Shown here: positions 28,247 through 36,777 of the stretch, piece by piece
Position numbering within the stretch: position 1 is the stretch's first letter
Layout of the letters: every line of letters begins with the position of its first letter
Source of the DNA: Pseudoxanthomonas sp.
Lineage (GTDB): Bacteria; Pseudomonadota; Gammaproteobacteria; Xanthomonadales; Xanthomonadaceae
NCBI RefSeq assembly: GCF_002863005.1
Contig: NZ_PKDG01000015.1
Location: 62,001-126,000, forward strand
DNA: 64,000 nt
Reading direction: 5' to 3'
Translations under genes and position numbers: made by a program
Notes under the pieces: generated by a model
What the model was told of the DNA's origin: nothing
What the model saw: the letters and a program-made list of their open reading frames with translations, nothing else
Databases searched by the model: none

Positions 28247-28341
28247 GGGCGACTCCGGGAGTGAACGGCTGCATTTAAGCATGGGTCCATGCAATATGTG
28301 ACACCACCTGATGCTCGTGCCATCTCGACAAGGACACCGCG

Positions 28342-29355
28342 ATGATCCGGACCACACTGATCGCATGGCTGGGGCTCCTGCTGCTTCCCCTCTGTGCGCA
28401 TGCCGTGCCGTCATGGGGGGCGAAGACTTCCAGCCCTGCCGGCACACCGCCGGCCGCACTCAAGCCCGGCGAATGGGTCTGGGGCGGCGATGCCAAGGAC
28501 ATGGGGCCTATGGCGGTGGTGGTCAGCCTGACCGAACAGCGCGCCTACGTGTACCGCAATGGCCTGTTGGTCGCGGTGTCGACGGTCAGCAGCGGCAAGC
28601 CCGGACATGAGACGCCGACCGGGGTGTTCACCATCCTGCAGAAGGACAAGGATCATCACTCCAGCAAGTACAACGATGCCCCCATGCCCTATCAGGAGCG
28701 CCTGACATGGGATGGCGTGGCGCTGCATGCCGGCGGCTTGCCGGGCTATCCCGAGTCGCACGGCTGCGTGCATCTTCCCACCGAGTTCGCACGACTGCTG
28801 TTCGACGCCACCAGCATGGGGATGGTCGTGGTGATCGCGAAGGAAGGGATGGCCCCTGAAGATCTCGTGCATCCTCCCGTCGCCAGCCCGATCGATCCCA
28901 GGACGGGGGCGGAGAACGCCGCCCCGCTGCTGGGCGCGGCCGAATCCTTCCGCTGGGAGCCACAGAAATCGCCGACCGGTCCGCTGTCGATGGTGATGAG
29001 TACCGCGGACCGCCGCCTGTTCGTCTTCCGTAACGGCATCGAGATCGGACGCGCGCGTGTGGATTTCCGGGATGGTCCCGCGCCGCAAGGTACACACGCT
29101 TACCTCGTATCCGGTGCCACGCCGGGTCAGGCGCCGACATGGCGCCGCATCGGCATTCCCGGCCGTGAGGACGAGGCCGGCCAGGAGGTCGCCGAGAAGG
29201 ATGCGGCACGCATCGTGGTGCCGGCGGCTTTCACCGCCGCGGTCTCGCCGCTGCTGCGGCCGGGCGTCGTGCTGTTGCAGACCGACCTGCATGTGCTGCC
29301 GGAGACCACCGGCGCGACGGTACAGGTGCTCAATGGGGATGTGCCGACCCTGTAG
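28342..29355 (+). CDS. Periplasmic L,D-transpeptidase (YkuD) with a second, non-catalytic YkuD-like repeat
   Basis: A 337-residue exported protein (signal peptide TLIAWLGLLLLPLCAHA) of the family that cross-links peptidoglycan or attaches proteins to it. The first YkuD domain (about 55-165) ends in the catalytic motif S-H-G-C142-V-H, with an upstream His in GVALHAGG. Residues about 210-285 repeat the start of the fold (GPLSMVMSTADRRLFVFRNG against GPMAVVVSLTEQRAYVYRNG) but lack the His/Cys motif, so only one half can be catalytic. AAGGA lies eight bases before the ATG. Divergent from the CPBP protease. Duplicated YkuD architecture is uncommon. Confidence 0.88.
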   Translation: MIRTTLIAWLGLLLLPLCAHAVPSWGAKTSSPAGTPPAALKPGEWVWGGDAKDMGPMAVVVSLTEQRAYVYRNGLLVAVSTVSSGKPGHETPTGVFTILQKDKDHHSSKYNDAPMPYQERLTWDGVALHAGGLPGYPESHGCVHLPTEFARLLFDATSMGMVVVIAKEGMAPEDLVHPPVASPIDPRTGAENAAPLLGAAESFRWEPQKSPTGPLSMVMSTADRRLFVFRNGIEIGRARVDFRDGPAPQGTHAYLVSGATPGQAPTWRRIGIPGREDEAGQEVAEKDAARIVVPAAFTAAVSPLLRPGVVLLQTDLHVLPETTGATVQVLNGDVPTL

Positions 29356-29510
29356 CCGCGCGTTCGGAGATGGGTCTTCACGCTGCCGTGGTAATCAGGA
29401 GGTGATGCTCGACCACGGTGGACGGCGAGCCTCGCACCCGCTGCCCAGCTGGTGTGGCGCATCGACGGGGACACGCACGTCAGGTGCGCCGCACGCAAGG
29501 AAACACAACT

Positions 29511-29527
29511 CTGGCACGACCGTTGAT
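29511..29527 (+). promoter_or_regulatory. Sigma-54-like promoter
   Basis: CTGGCACGACCGTTGAT matches the -24/-12 consensus YTGGCACGrN3TTGCW, with the -24 GG and the TTG block ten bases apart as required; the only mismatch is GA where -12 GC is expected. It lies 45 nt before the ATG of the secreted protein at 29573, a suitable distance. No enhancer-binding protein gene is in the window. Confidence 0.4.
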
Positions 29528-29572
29528 CCAGGCATGTATATCCCGAAGTCGAACCCCCTCAGGAGAATCGCC

Positions 29573-30334
29573 ATGCGTAGTCGCCTTTCGCGTTCCGTCA
29601 CTCTCTTCACCCTGCTGGCAGCGCCTTTCGTCGTATCCGCGCAGACGCCGCCCGATGTGGAAGACCTGGTCGGCGCGCGCGGTGCCGGCGGCGAAACCCA
29701 GCTGCAGTCGCGGGGCTATGAGCAGCGCGATTCCAACACCGTGCGCGACCAGCGTTTTACCTTCTGGTGGAACGCGAAGCGCAGCCAGTGCATCTCCGTC
29801 TCCACCATGGATGGCCGCTATGCCTCGATCCAGTCCGTGCCGGCCGCCAACTGTGGTGCGTCCGGGAGTGGATCAGGCGGCGCATCGTCACGTCCGTATC
29901 CGTCCAGCGAGCGCGATCCCAATTCGCTCGTGCTGGTCTGCTACGGCGCCGGCACGCGTCCGACGGTGACCAGCGAGCCGAACTACAGCTGGGACGACAA
30001 GCGCAACAAGTGGCACGAAGCCGATACCGTGCGCGCTACCACCGAAGGCTTCAGCAGCGACGTGCAGATCGAACTGTATGGCGACCACGGCCGGATCCAC
30101 CTGGGTGCGCCGCTGATTCCGCCGATCAACTCGCACGGCGATCATGGCTGGTGGGATCTCGACAACCTGCAGGTCGGTTCCGACCGCATCACCGCGAGCT
30201 ATCGCCTCAATGGCATGAACAAGCCGCGCCTGACCGTCGACCGCCGTTCCGGCCGCATCAACATCGAGGGTGGCACGACGTTCTCGGGCCAGTGCGACAT
30301 CGGCAACTATGGGGGGGGTCAACGCCGGTTCTGA
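29573..30334 (+). CDS. Secreted protein of unknown function
   Basis: A 253-residue protein with a signal peptide (SVTLFTLLAAPFVVSAQ) and AGGAGA eight bases before its ATG. The mature protein has an N-terminal helix-sheet segment (DVEDLVGARGAGGETQLQSRGYEQ...FTFWWNAKRSQCISVSTMDG), which resembles a PepSY/YcfS-like small fold seen in many proteobacterial exported proteins. A Gly/Ser linker follows, then a beta-rich C-terminal domain with HLGAPLIPPINSHGDHGWW and a conserved-looking cysteine pair. It has no catalytic motif I recognise. A possible sigma-54 promoter precedes it. The ORF is open far upstream in frame, but only this start gives a signal peptide. Confidence 0.75.
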   Translation: MRSRLSRSVTLFTLLAAPFVVSAQTPPDVEDLVGARGAGGETQLQSRGYEQRDSNTVRDQRFTFWWNAKRSQCISVSTMDGRYASIQSVPAANCGASGSGSGGASSRPYPSSERDPNSLVLVCYGAGTRPTVTSEPNYSWDDKRNKWHEADTVRATTEGFSSDVQIELYGDHGRIHLGAPLIPPINSHGDHGWWDLDNLQVGSDRITASYRLNGMNKPRLTVDRRSGRINIEGGTTFSGQCDIGNYGGGQRRF

Positions 30335-30415
30335 ATGAGCTCGACATGGCGGCGCCAAGGGAGTGGCGTTCGGTGCCGACACCGGCTGGCACTGGAACCA
30401 CGTCGTGAGGTGTCA

Positions 30416-30429
30416 GCAGCACGTGCTGC
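30416..30429. other. Perfect 14-bp palindrome
   Basis: GCAGCACGTGCTGC, in the 249-bp spacer between the secreted protein and the DUF2878 gene. It could be a regulator site or part of a transcript end; there is no T-run. Nothing else is visible in that spacer. Confidence 0.25.
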
Positions 30430-30583
30430 GGTCGCTGTTGATCGGGATTGAAAAAGAGGAGTGCGAGAAAGGGGGGATGCAACCCGCATCGCCCTCTCGC
30501 GTGAGAATGACGGAAGCCAGGCAGGGCCTGCATCTGCCGCGTGAGGCCATGCGTATGTACGGCAGCCCTCACGGAACGACGCA

Positions 30584-31126
30584 ATGCGTGCCGATGCGAC
30601 ACGTTTGATCCTCAATCTGCTCGGAAACCAGGTGGTGTGGTTCGTTGCCGTGATCGCCGCCGGGCGGGGACAGGCATGGCCCGGGGTGCTCGCGGCGCTC
30701 GCCTTTGTCGCGTTGCATCTGCGAAGCGCACCGCGGCCCGGGGACGAGATTCGCCTGGTGGTACTCGCGGTGCTGTGCGGGGTGGTCGTCGACGGCGTGG
30801 CGGCGTGGCAGGGTTGGGTCGTCTATCGCGCCGCCACCTTCGGTAGCGCGATGGCGCCACCGTGGATCCTGGCGCTGTGGGCATCGCTGGCGGTCACGGC
30901 CCATACGGGCATGCGGTCGCTGCAACCGCGTCCTTGGGCCGCCGCGCTGCTGGGGGGTATCGGCGGTCCCTTGGCCTACCTGGCAGCGGCCCGCGGATGG
31001 GACGCCGCGCAGTTCCCCGTGCCTGCGTGGCGGGGCGTGTGCTGGCTCGCCATTGCGTGGGCGATGGCACTGCCTTTGTTGCTGGGTGTCGCGAGACGGC
31101 AGGTGACGCGCAGCGCGCTGCGTTGA
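30584..31126 (+). CDS. DUF2878 inner-membrane protein
   Basis: A 180-residue integral membrane protein with about five to six hydrophobic helices (LLGNQVVWFVAVIAAG; VLAALAFVALHL; LVVLAVLCGVVVDGVAAW; ILALWASLAVTAHTGM; AAALLGGIGGPLAYLAAARG; GVCWLAIAWAMALPLLLGV). The NxxGNQxVWF start, the D-G-V-W segment and the final L-LAGP-Y-A-LGA-like region fit DUF2878, a family of unknown function often found near cfa/lipid genes. Here no such partner is adjacent. The CocE-type hydrolase gene converges on it with a 59-nt spacer. Confidence 0.75.
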   Translation: MRADATRLILNLLGNQVVWFVAVIAAGRGQAWPGVLAALAFVALHLRSAPRPGDEIRLVVLAVLCGVVVDGVAAWQGWVVYRAATFGSAMAPPWILALWASLAVTAHTGMRSLQPRPWAAALLGGIGGPLAYLAAARGWDAAQFPVPAWRGVCWLAIAWAMALPLLLGVARRQVTRSALR

Positions 31127-31185
31127 GCGGCACGGGCCCGCGCGGTCAGCGTTCGGCTTTCTCCCGCAAGCCGTCTTCGTTCTTG

Positions 31186-33423
31186 TCAGTCGCGTATCCC
31201 GAAGGTCAGGCAGCTGCTGCCCTGCCACTGGATCTCGAGAGGCTCGCCGGCGTCTTCAACGGTTTCGACGGAAGGATCCTTGCCGCTGCCCAGGTTGAGT
31301 TGGCGGTCGGCTTGCTTGCTCACGCCGATCGTCACCACCAGCCGGCTGCCGGCGGCCAGCTTGCGTCCGATCACGCGCGTGTCCTTCACGACAAGGCGTT
31401 GGAGCTCGCCCGGCTGCAACAGGCGCCGCTGCCGCCGGTCTTCGCTGTAGCTCGCGCGTTGTAGCCACCATGCAAGATCGAGGTATTCGCCGTCGGCATT
31501 CCGTTCGTAGACGCCGATGGTCAGGTCGACATCTCGCTTGTTGACGGTGAAGTCGAGCACGCCACCGAACGGGCCCGCGAGTTCGATCTCCTGCATCACG
31601 GCGTCGCCCACGAATGCCAGGCCCAGGTGCGGATCCAGTCCGGTCGTGACAACCTGCTGCGGCGGTGCCCAGTCCGCGTCTCGGCGGTCGCTGAAGTCAA
31701 CGCGTTGCGACGCCACAACGCCTGGACGCGATCGCGGGGAAAGCGTGTAGGTGTCGATCGTCGCGCCAGGCGCCAGACACCACGACTGCGTGCGTGTGGC
31801 CATCGTCTCCAGCGTGTCAGCATGGCGCCACGCATCGGCACCCATGACCTGCCAATTCACGCGGCCGGCGAGCAGGTCGGGTTTCGGTGCACCTTTGAAG
31901 ACATGATCGAACCAGGCTAACCGCAGGGCCTGGAGGTTGATGCGCGCAGCGGCATCCGGTGCATAGCCCTGCACGCTCGGAGGCACGCCCGCCTGCATGG
32001 TGATGTGTTCGTAGGGACCGATGACCAGCGTGTGGTCGGCGTCCGCGCGGTGGCGCAGGTGCTGGCGGAAATAGTGCAGAACGCCCGCCTGCGCACCATC
32101 GAAGTAGCCCGTCGTCGCCAACACCGGGACCCCGATACGGGCGTACTCCTCGCCCTGGGGGATCATCGACTGCCAATACGCGTCGTAATCCGGATGCTGC
32201 AGCCATTCCAGGAACAACGGATTCGCGCTGCCATCGACCTGTGGCCGATCCCGGTACGCGAGACCGCGGGCATAGGCCTCGCGGTCGAGCTTGAGCCAGC
32301 GTTCGCCATCGCCATACCGTGCGTTGTCCAGCCAACGGTTGCTCGCGGTGTACAGCGGCCAGGGATACATGAAGTTGAGGAAGACGTTGCCTTCCATGGG
32401 AATGTCGATGCCGGGCGCCGCCGAGGCGGACGTGGCGATGGCCTTCAATGCCGGCGGCAGGTGCTTCAGTGCCGCCCACTGCGCGAAGCTGTTGTAGCTG
32501 CCGCCGAACATGCCCACGCGTCCATCGCTCCAGGGCTGTGTTGCGATCCAGCCGATGACCGCGGCGGCATCGGTTCCGTCGTGCTTGAACGGGGCGATGG
32601 CATCCGGACTGCGGCCCTTGCCGCGACTGTACGCCACCGCGCCGACATAACCGTGCGCGGCCATCGTCTTGGCATCGCCCCAAGCCACGTCATCGTCGGC
32701 GTAGACGGTGAACTGCAGCAAGGTGGGCAGTCGAGGGGCCGCCGCCGGGCGTACGACGAGGGTGGCGATGCGTGCGCCGTCCGGCGTGGGCACCAGGACA
32801 TCACGATCAATGCGGTAGCGAAGGGCGTCGTCTTCCCGCAGCGCATCCGCGAACAGCGGTTGCAGCGCCACGTAGACCCGATGGACTTGGTACGCACGGA
32901 TGAGGTCGATAGCGTCCGGCAGCGGCACGCGTCGTTTCCCCGCGATCTTCGCCAGTGCCGCATCCAGATCGCCGCGGACGCGCGTCACCGATGTTCCGAA
33001 GGCGAACTCCGCCTGCAGGGCTCTCCTGTCGTCGAGCGCACCGAACCGTTGCGCGAACGCCTGGCGCCACGCGTTCGTGAAAGACATTCCCTGCTGCGCC
33101 TGCAGGACGTTCGCGCGCGCGTGGATCTCGTACTGGAGGAAGACCGGCGGCTGCGACGGCGGATCGTTGCGCAGCAGGCGGAGTGCATCGATGCTTTCGA
33201 TCGCCTGCGCGTACTGGCCGGCGACCATCTGCAGCCGGAATTGCGTGCCGAGATAGCGCGCCCGGTCCTCCTCCTGGTGCAGGCTGAGTACGTCCCGCGC
33301 AAGGCCGGGCATCGCTTGGTCGATGTCGCCACCTTGGAGTCCTGCAGGAACCGGCACTTCCGGTACCTGTGCGAACGACGGCAGACAGAGGATCGTAAGG
33401 ATAAGTCCCAGCAGTCGTTTCAT
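31186..33423 (-). CDS. CocE/NonD-family hydrolase (X-Pro dipeptidyl-peptidase/S15-like), exported
   Basis: A 745-residue protein with a signal peptide (MKRLLGLILTILCLPSFAQ). The first 200 residues are a helical extension not found in minimal CocE enzymes. The alpha/beta-hydrolase core follows: VRPAAAPRLPTLLQFTVYADDD, nucleophile Ser in VGMFGGSYNSFAQW, acid Asp in TTGYFDGAQAG, His in VIGPYEHITMQ. The C-terminal 200 residues form the jelly-roll domain of this family (VDFSDRRDADW...VVTIGVSKQADRQLN). Members hydrolyse esters or acyl-proline peptides; the true substrate is unknown. The ATG at 33423 is fixed by the signal peptide. Confidence 0.9.
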   Translation of the reverse strand: MKRLLGLILTILCLPSFAQVPEVPVPAGLQGGDIDQAMPGLARDVLSLHQEEDRARYLGTQFRLQMVAGQYAQAIESIDALRLLRNDPPSQPPVFLQYEIHARANVLQAQQGMSFTNAWRQAFAQRFGALDDRRALQAEFAFGTSVTRVRGDLDAALAKIAGKRRVPLPDAIDLIRAYQVHRVYVALQPLFADALREDDALRYRIDRDVLVPTPDGARIATLVVRPAAAPRLPTLLQFTVYADDDVAWGDAKTMAAHGYVGAVAYSRGKGRSPDAIAPFKHDGTDAAAVIGWIATQPWSDGRVGMFGGSYNSFAQWAALKHLPPALKAIATSASAAPGIDIPMEGNVFLNFMYPWPLYTASNRWLDNARYGDGERWLKLDREAYARGLAYRDRPQVDGSANPLFLEWLQHPDYDAYWQSMIPQGEEYARIGVPVLATTGYFDGAQAGVLHYFRQHLRHRADADHTLVIGPYEHITMQAGVPPSVQGYAPDAAARINLQALRLAWFDHVFKGAPKPDLLAGRVNWQVMGADAWRHADTLETMATRTQSWCLAPGATIDTYTLSPRSRPGVVASQRVDFSDRRDADWAPPQQVVTTGLDPHLGLAFVGDAVMQEIELAGPFGGVLDFTVNKRDVDLTIGVYERNADGEYLDLAWWLQRASYSEDRRQRRLLQPGELQRLVVKDTRVIGRKLAAGSRLVVTIGVSKQADRQLNLGSGKDPSVETVEDAGEPLEIQWQGSSCLTFGIRD

Positions 33424-33797
33424 ATCGGCCGGAGTCAGGCATACAGGCATGCAGCTTGGCATGCTGCCCTTGCAGCAGGGAAGTGACCAAGGCATGCCGG
33501 CGCGAGGCGATGCATCTCGTAACCTAGTGCGGTGCCGACCCAGTGCCTCCGGCATACTGATGGCCTACCGCCCGGATAGCGAAGCATGACGGTGTTGAGC
33601 AGAAGCATGGACATTGAAGTGCAGGCGATGGGAGGGTGCCGTGCAGCCAGCGGCGCTGTCGCCCCGGATCTGATTCGTACTGTTTCGCAGGAAGAGCGCG
33701 CTGGCAGCGGACCGTCGACCAGCCGTGCACTCGTCGTCAGTGTTGGAAGGCAACGCCGCGTAGACGTGCCTCGCCCGGGATTCGGAACGATGCGCGC
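33424..33797. other. Divergent intergenic region
   Basis: About 370 bp between the hydrolase (minus) and the TonB-dependent receptor (plus), which must hold both promoters. No Fur-box-like palindrome, riboswitch-like fold or LacI-type operator was seen. Confidence 0.4.
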
Positions 33798-35933
33798 ATG
33801 CCGTTGAAGTCGCGCTTCTGGCCGCTGGTGTGCGCCGCCTTGTGGGCACGGGCCGCGGGGGCTGAGCCGGCCGAACAGCCCGTCTTGCCGGCGGAAACGC
33901 TCGATCGTGTCGTCGTGACCGCGACACGGCTGGAGTCGGTCACCGCCTTCGACACGCCCGCATCCGCCGGTGTCGTGGCACTGGGCGATGGCGGTGCGCG
34001 TCCGCAGGCAGCGTTGTCGGAGGTGCTCGAGGGCATTCCCGGCGTATTCGCGCGCGAACGGCAGAACCTCGCCCAGGACACGCAGTTGTCGATTCGTGGA
34101 TTCGGCGCGCGGTCGACGTTCGGTGTGCGCGGCTTGCGCCTGTATGCGGACGGCGTGCCGGCGACGATGCCGGACGGGCAAGGCCAGGTGTCGCACTTCA
34201 ACCTGCTGGGCGCGGATCGCGTGGAGGTGTTGCGCGGGCCCTTTTCCGCCCTGCATGGCAACTCGTCCGGTGGCGTGATCCAGTTGTGGAGCGACATTCC
34301 TGACGACGGGCGCGAAGCGCGTGCGCAGGCCAGCGTCGGCAGCCACGACAGCACCGTGATCGGTGCGCGCGTGCGCGGCGCGGGCGACGTGCTCGGCTAC
34401 TCGCTGTCGGCTTCCGTACTGGATACGCAGGGCTATCGGGACCACAGCGCCGCACGGCGGGAATCGCTCAATGCCCGACTGCGCTTGAAGCCGGGCGACG
34501 GCACGCTGGATCTGTTGCTCAACCATTTCGACGCGCCCGACGCCCAGGACCCACTGGGCCTGACGCGGGCGCAGGCATGGCAGGCACCGCGCCAGGCGGC
34601 GCCCGTCGCAGTGCAGTACGACACGCGGAAGTCCGTGCGCCAGGATCAACTGGGCGCGGTCTACGAACGGCCCCTCGCCGCCGGCCACCGGTTGCGCGCG
34701 ATGGCCTACGGCGGCCGTCGCGATGTCGAGCAGTACCTCGCGCTGCCGATCGCGGCGCAGGGCAATCCGCTCAATTCGGGGGGTGTGATCGACCTGGCCA
34801 ACGATTACGGCGGGGCCGATCTCCGCTGGTCATGGACAGGCGACCTGGCGGGCCGACCGTTCGAGCTGGCGGCCGGTATCAACGCGGACCGCCAGCGCCA
34901 GCATCGGCGTGGCTACGAGAACTTCATCGGCACCTCGCTGGGCGTGCGCGGTACGCTGCGGCGGGACGAACGCAACCAGGTCGGCAACGCGGACCAGTAT
35001 GCACAGGCGTGGTGGCGCCTGGCGCCGCGCTGGTCGCTGCTGGTCGGTGTCCGCCACAGCCGTGTCGACTTCCGTTCCGACGACGCTTACGTCACGGCCA
35101 CCAATCCTGACGACAGCGGTCGCGTGGTGTACGAACGGACCATGCCCGTCGCGGGCGTGGTGTTCGCGCCCACCGATGCCTTCCGCGTATATGCGTCCAC
35201 GGGGCGCGGCTTCGAGACGCCGACCTTCAACGAGGTCGGCTACCGTGCCGACGGCGGTGCGGGCCTTGCGTTCGACCTGCGCCCGGCGACCAGCCGCAAC
35301 ACCGAACTGGGCGTGAAGTGGCGGGGCAGGCAAGGCGCGCGCGTCGAGGCGGCGGTGTTCCGCGCCGACACCGACGACGAGCTCGCGGTCGCGCGCAATG
35401 TCGGCGGGCGCAGCAGCTTCCGCAATGTCGGCGCCGCGCGTCGCGAAGGTGTCGAGCTCCAGGCGGACCTGCCACTCCATGATGCGTGGCAGCTGCAACT
35501 CGCCTATACGTGGCTGGATGCGACATTCCGCGACAGCTTCCCCATCTGCACCGCGAGCGGTTGCACCTCGCCTGTCGTGCAGGTCGTGGCCGGCACCCGC
35601 ATTCCCGGCATCGCCCGCCAGCAGGCATCGGCACGCTTGCGTTGGCAGGGTGCGCAATGGAGCGTCGCTGCCCAGCTGTCGGCGATCGGCAACGTCACGG
35701 TGAACGATACCGGCAGCGAACGCGCGCCGGGCTACAGCGTGCTGAACCTGGAACTGGTGCGCGACTGGACGCTGCGGCAGGGCCGGCTGCAGGCATTCGC
35801 GCGCGTCGACAACGCACTGGACCGGTTCCATATCGGTTCGGTCATCGTCAACGAAGGCAATGGACGCTTCTACGAACCGGGCACCGACCGCACGTTCACA
35901 CTCGGGCTGCGCTGGCTGTGGGCGGAGAACTGA
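33798..35933 (+). CDS. TonB-dependent outer-membrane receptor (siderophore/metal-type)
   Basis: A 711-residue receptor with a signal peptide (FWPLVCAALWARAAGAEP), a TonB-box-like LDRVVVTATR near residue 37, a plug domain (about 50-160: SEVLEGIPGVFARE...LSIRGFGARSTFGVRGLRLYADG...EVLRGPFSALHGNSSGGVIQL) and a 22-strand barrel ending in the aromatic-rich FTLGLRWLW. Size and plug sequence fit FecA/YncD-like receptors for iron chelates, not the larger carbohydrate type at 39940. Ligand unknown. The ATG at 33798 gives the signal peptide; the frame is open upstream but without coding character. It converges on the polysaccharide deacetylase gene. Confidence 0.9.
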   Translation: MPLKSRFWPLVCAALWARAAGAEPAEQPVLPAETLDRVVVTATRLESVTAFDTPASAGVVALGDGGARPQAALSEVLEGIPGVFARERQNLAQDTQLSIRGFGARSTFGVRGLRLYADGVPATMPDGQGQVSHFNLLGADRVEVLRGPFSALHGNSSGGVIQLWSDIPDDGREARAQASVGSHDSTVIGARVRGAGDVLGYSLSASVLDTQGYRDHSAARRESLNARLRLKPGDGTLDLLLNHFDAPDAQDPLGLTRAQAWQAPRQAAPVAVQYDTRKSVRQDQLGAVYERPLAAGHRLRAMAYGGRRDVEQYLALPIAAQGNPLNSGGVIDLANDYGGADLRWSWTGDLAGRPFELAAGINADRQRQHRRGYENFIGTSLGVRGTLRRDERNQVGNADQYAQAWWRLAPRWSLLVGVRHSRVDFRSDDAYVTATNPDDSGRVVYERTMPVAGVVFAPTDAFRVYASTGRGFETPTFNEVGYRADGGAGLAFDLRPATSRNTELGVKWRGRQGARVEAAVFRADTDDELAVARNVGGRSSFRNVGAARREGVELQADLPLHDAWQLQLAYTWLDATFRDSFPICTASGCTSPVVQVVAGTRIPGIARQQASARLRWQGAQWSVAAQLSAIGNVTVNDTGSERAPGYSVLNLELVRDWTLRQGRLQAFARVDNALDRFHIGSVIVNEGNGRFYEPGTDRTFTLGLRWLWAEN

Positions 35934-35944
35934 TGCGTTGGATG

Positions 35945-36775
35945 TCAGCGCGTCGGCGTGGGTGCACCTGATCGGTGGGAGGCGACGTATTTCATGATGT
36001 CGATGAAGGGCGCCACCCAGTAGTCGTCGGGGTGCGCGGCGAGATAGCGCAGCAGTTGTTCGTGCGCTTCGCGCGACACGGCAAGGTGATCGCCGCCGAT
36101 GCCGTGGAAGGTGAAGCTGACCATGGTGCCCTGGCGCGCCGCCTGCTCGACGCGTGCGATCAGCTGGTCGCCGGTGACGCCTGCAGGTACATCCACCGGC
36201 ACGGCGGCCAGGTCGATCGCCGCCATGTCGTCGATGACGCCCCCTTGCCCGAGCTTGATCGCGACGAACTCCGATGCGACGGCATCGACGTAGTTGCCAT
36301 CGCTCGCCTGCGTATCGCCGCACGGGACGGTCATCGTCCGCTCGGTCCTGCCATCGAGCATGGCCAGCATCGCGTTGGCCAGCCGCACCTGGTCGACCAT
36401 CTGGGCGATCGTGGTGGTATCCAGATTGCGATGCGGGACGACCCAGCCGCGATCGGGCAGCGACGCCGAGCACGCATGGAACAGCGTGTGGTTGCCGAGC
36501 TCGTGTCCGTTGCGCGCAGCGGCCGCCCATTCGCGCTTGCGCGTGCGGAGCGTGTCCGACGCCAGGGTCAGATAGAAGCTCCCCTTCAGGCCGTAGCGAT
36601 CGAGCGCCGGAATGGCGTGGTCGAGCTGCGAAGGGACGGCATCGTCGTAGGCCAGGCTCACCGCCGCCTTGCGTCCGCCGGGCCAGGGATACGGTTCGCC
36701 GGCCTGCGCGGCAGTGGCGGCCCCCGCCAGCGCCAGCAGGGCGAGCCGGGCGATCCCCCGCCGGAACGCGGACAT
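35945..36775 (-). CDS. Secreted polysaccharide deacetylase-family protein
   Basis: A 276-residue exported protein (signal peptide RGIARLALLALAGAATAAQA) of the NodB-like carbohydrate esterase 4 fold. The metal-binding set is visible: AYDDAVPSQLDHAIP (motif 1 Asp-Asp, in place of TFDDG) and HELGNHTLFHACS (motif 2 with H-x3-H). Late motifs are FTFHGIGGD and AHPDDYWVAPFIDIMKY. These enzymes remove N- or O-acetyl groups from glycans. It starts two bases after the GH30 stop, so the two form a tight operon, and it is expected to share the LacI-type operator upstream of GH30. Confidence 0.88.
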   Translation of the reverse strand: MSAFRRGIARLALLALAGAATAAQAGEPYPWPGGRKAAVSLAYDDAVPSQLDHAIPALDRYGLKGSFYLTLASDTLRTRKREWAAAARNGHELGNHTLFHACSASLPDRGWVVPHRNLDTTTIAQMVDQVRLANAMLAMLDGRTERTMTVPCGDTQASDGNYVDAVASEFVAIKLGQGGVIDDMAAIDLAAVPVDVPAGVTGDQLIARVEQAARQGTMVSFTFHGIGGDHLAVSREAHEQLLRYLAAHPDDYWVAPFIDIMKYVASHRSGAPTPTR

Positions 36776-36777
36776 CC

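Noticed and set aside
30416..30429. Palindrome GCAGCACGTGCTGC as a LuxR- or LacI-type operator
   Set aside because: Only one copy, not matched elsewhere, and no regulator gene beside it; listed as a plain palindrome only.
33424..33797. Searched for a riboswitch or Fur box before the smaller TonB-dependent receptor
   Set aside because: No Fur-like inverted repeat and no cobalamin-type conserved blocks could be seen by eye.
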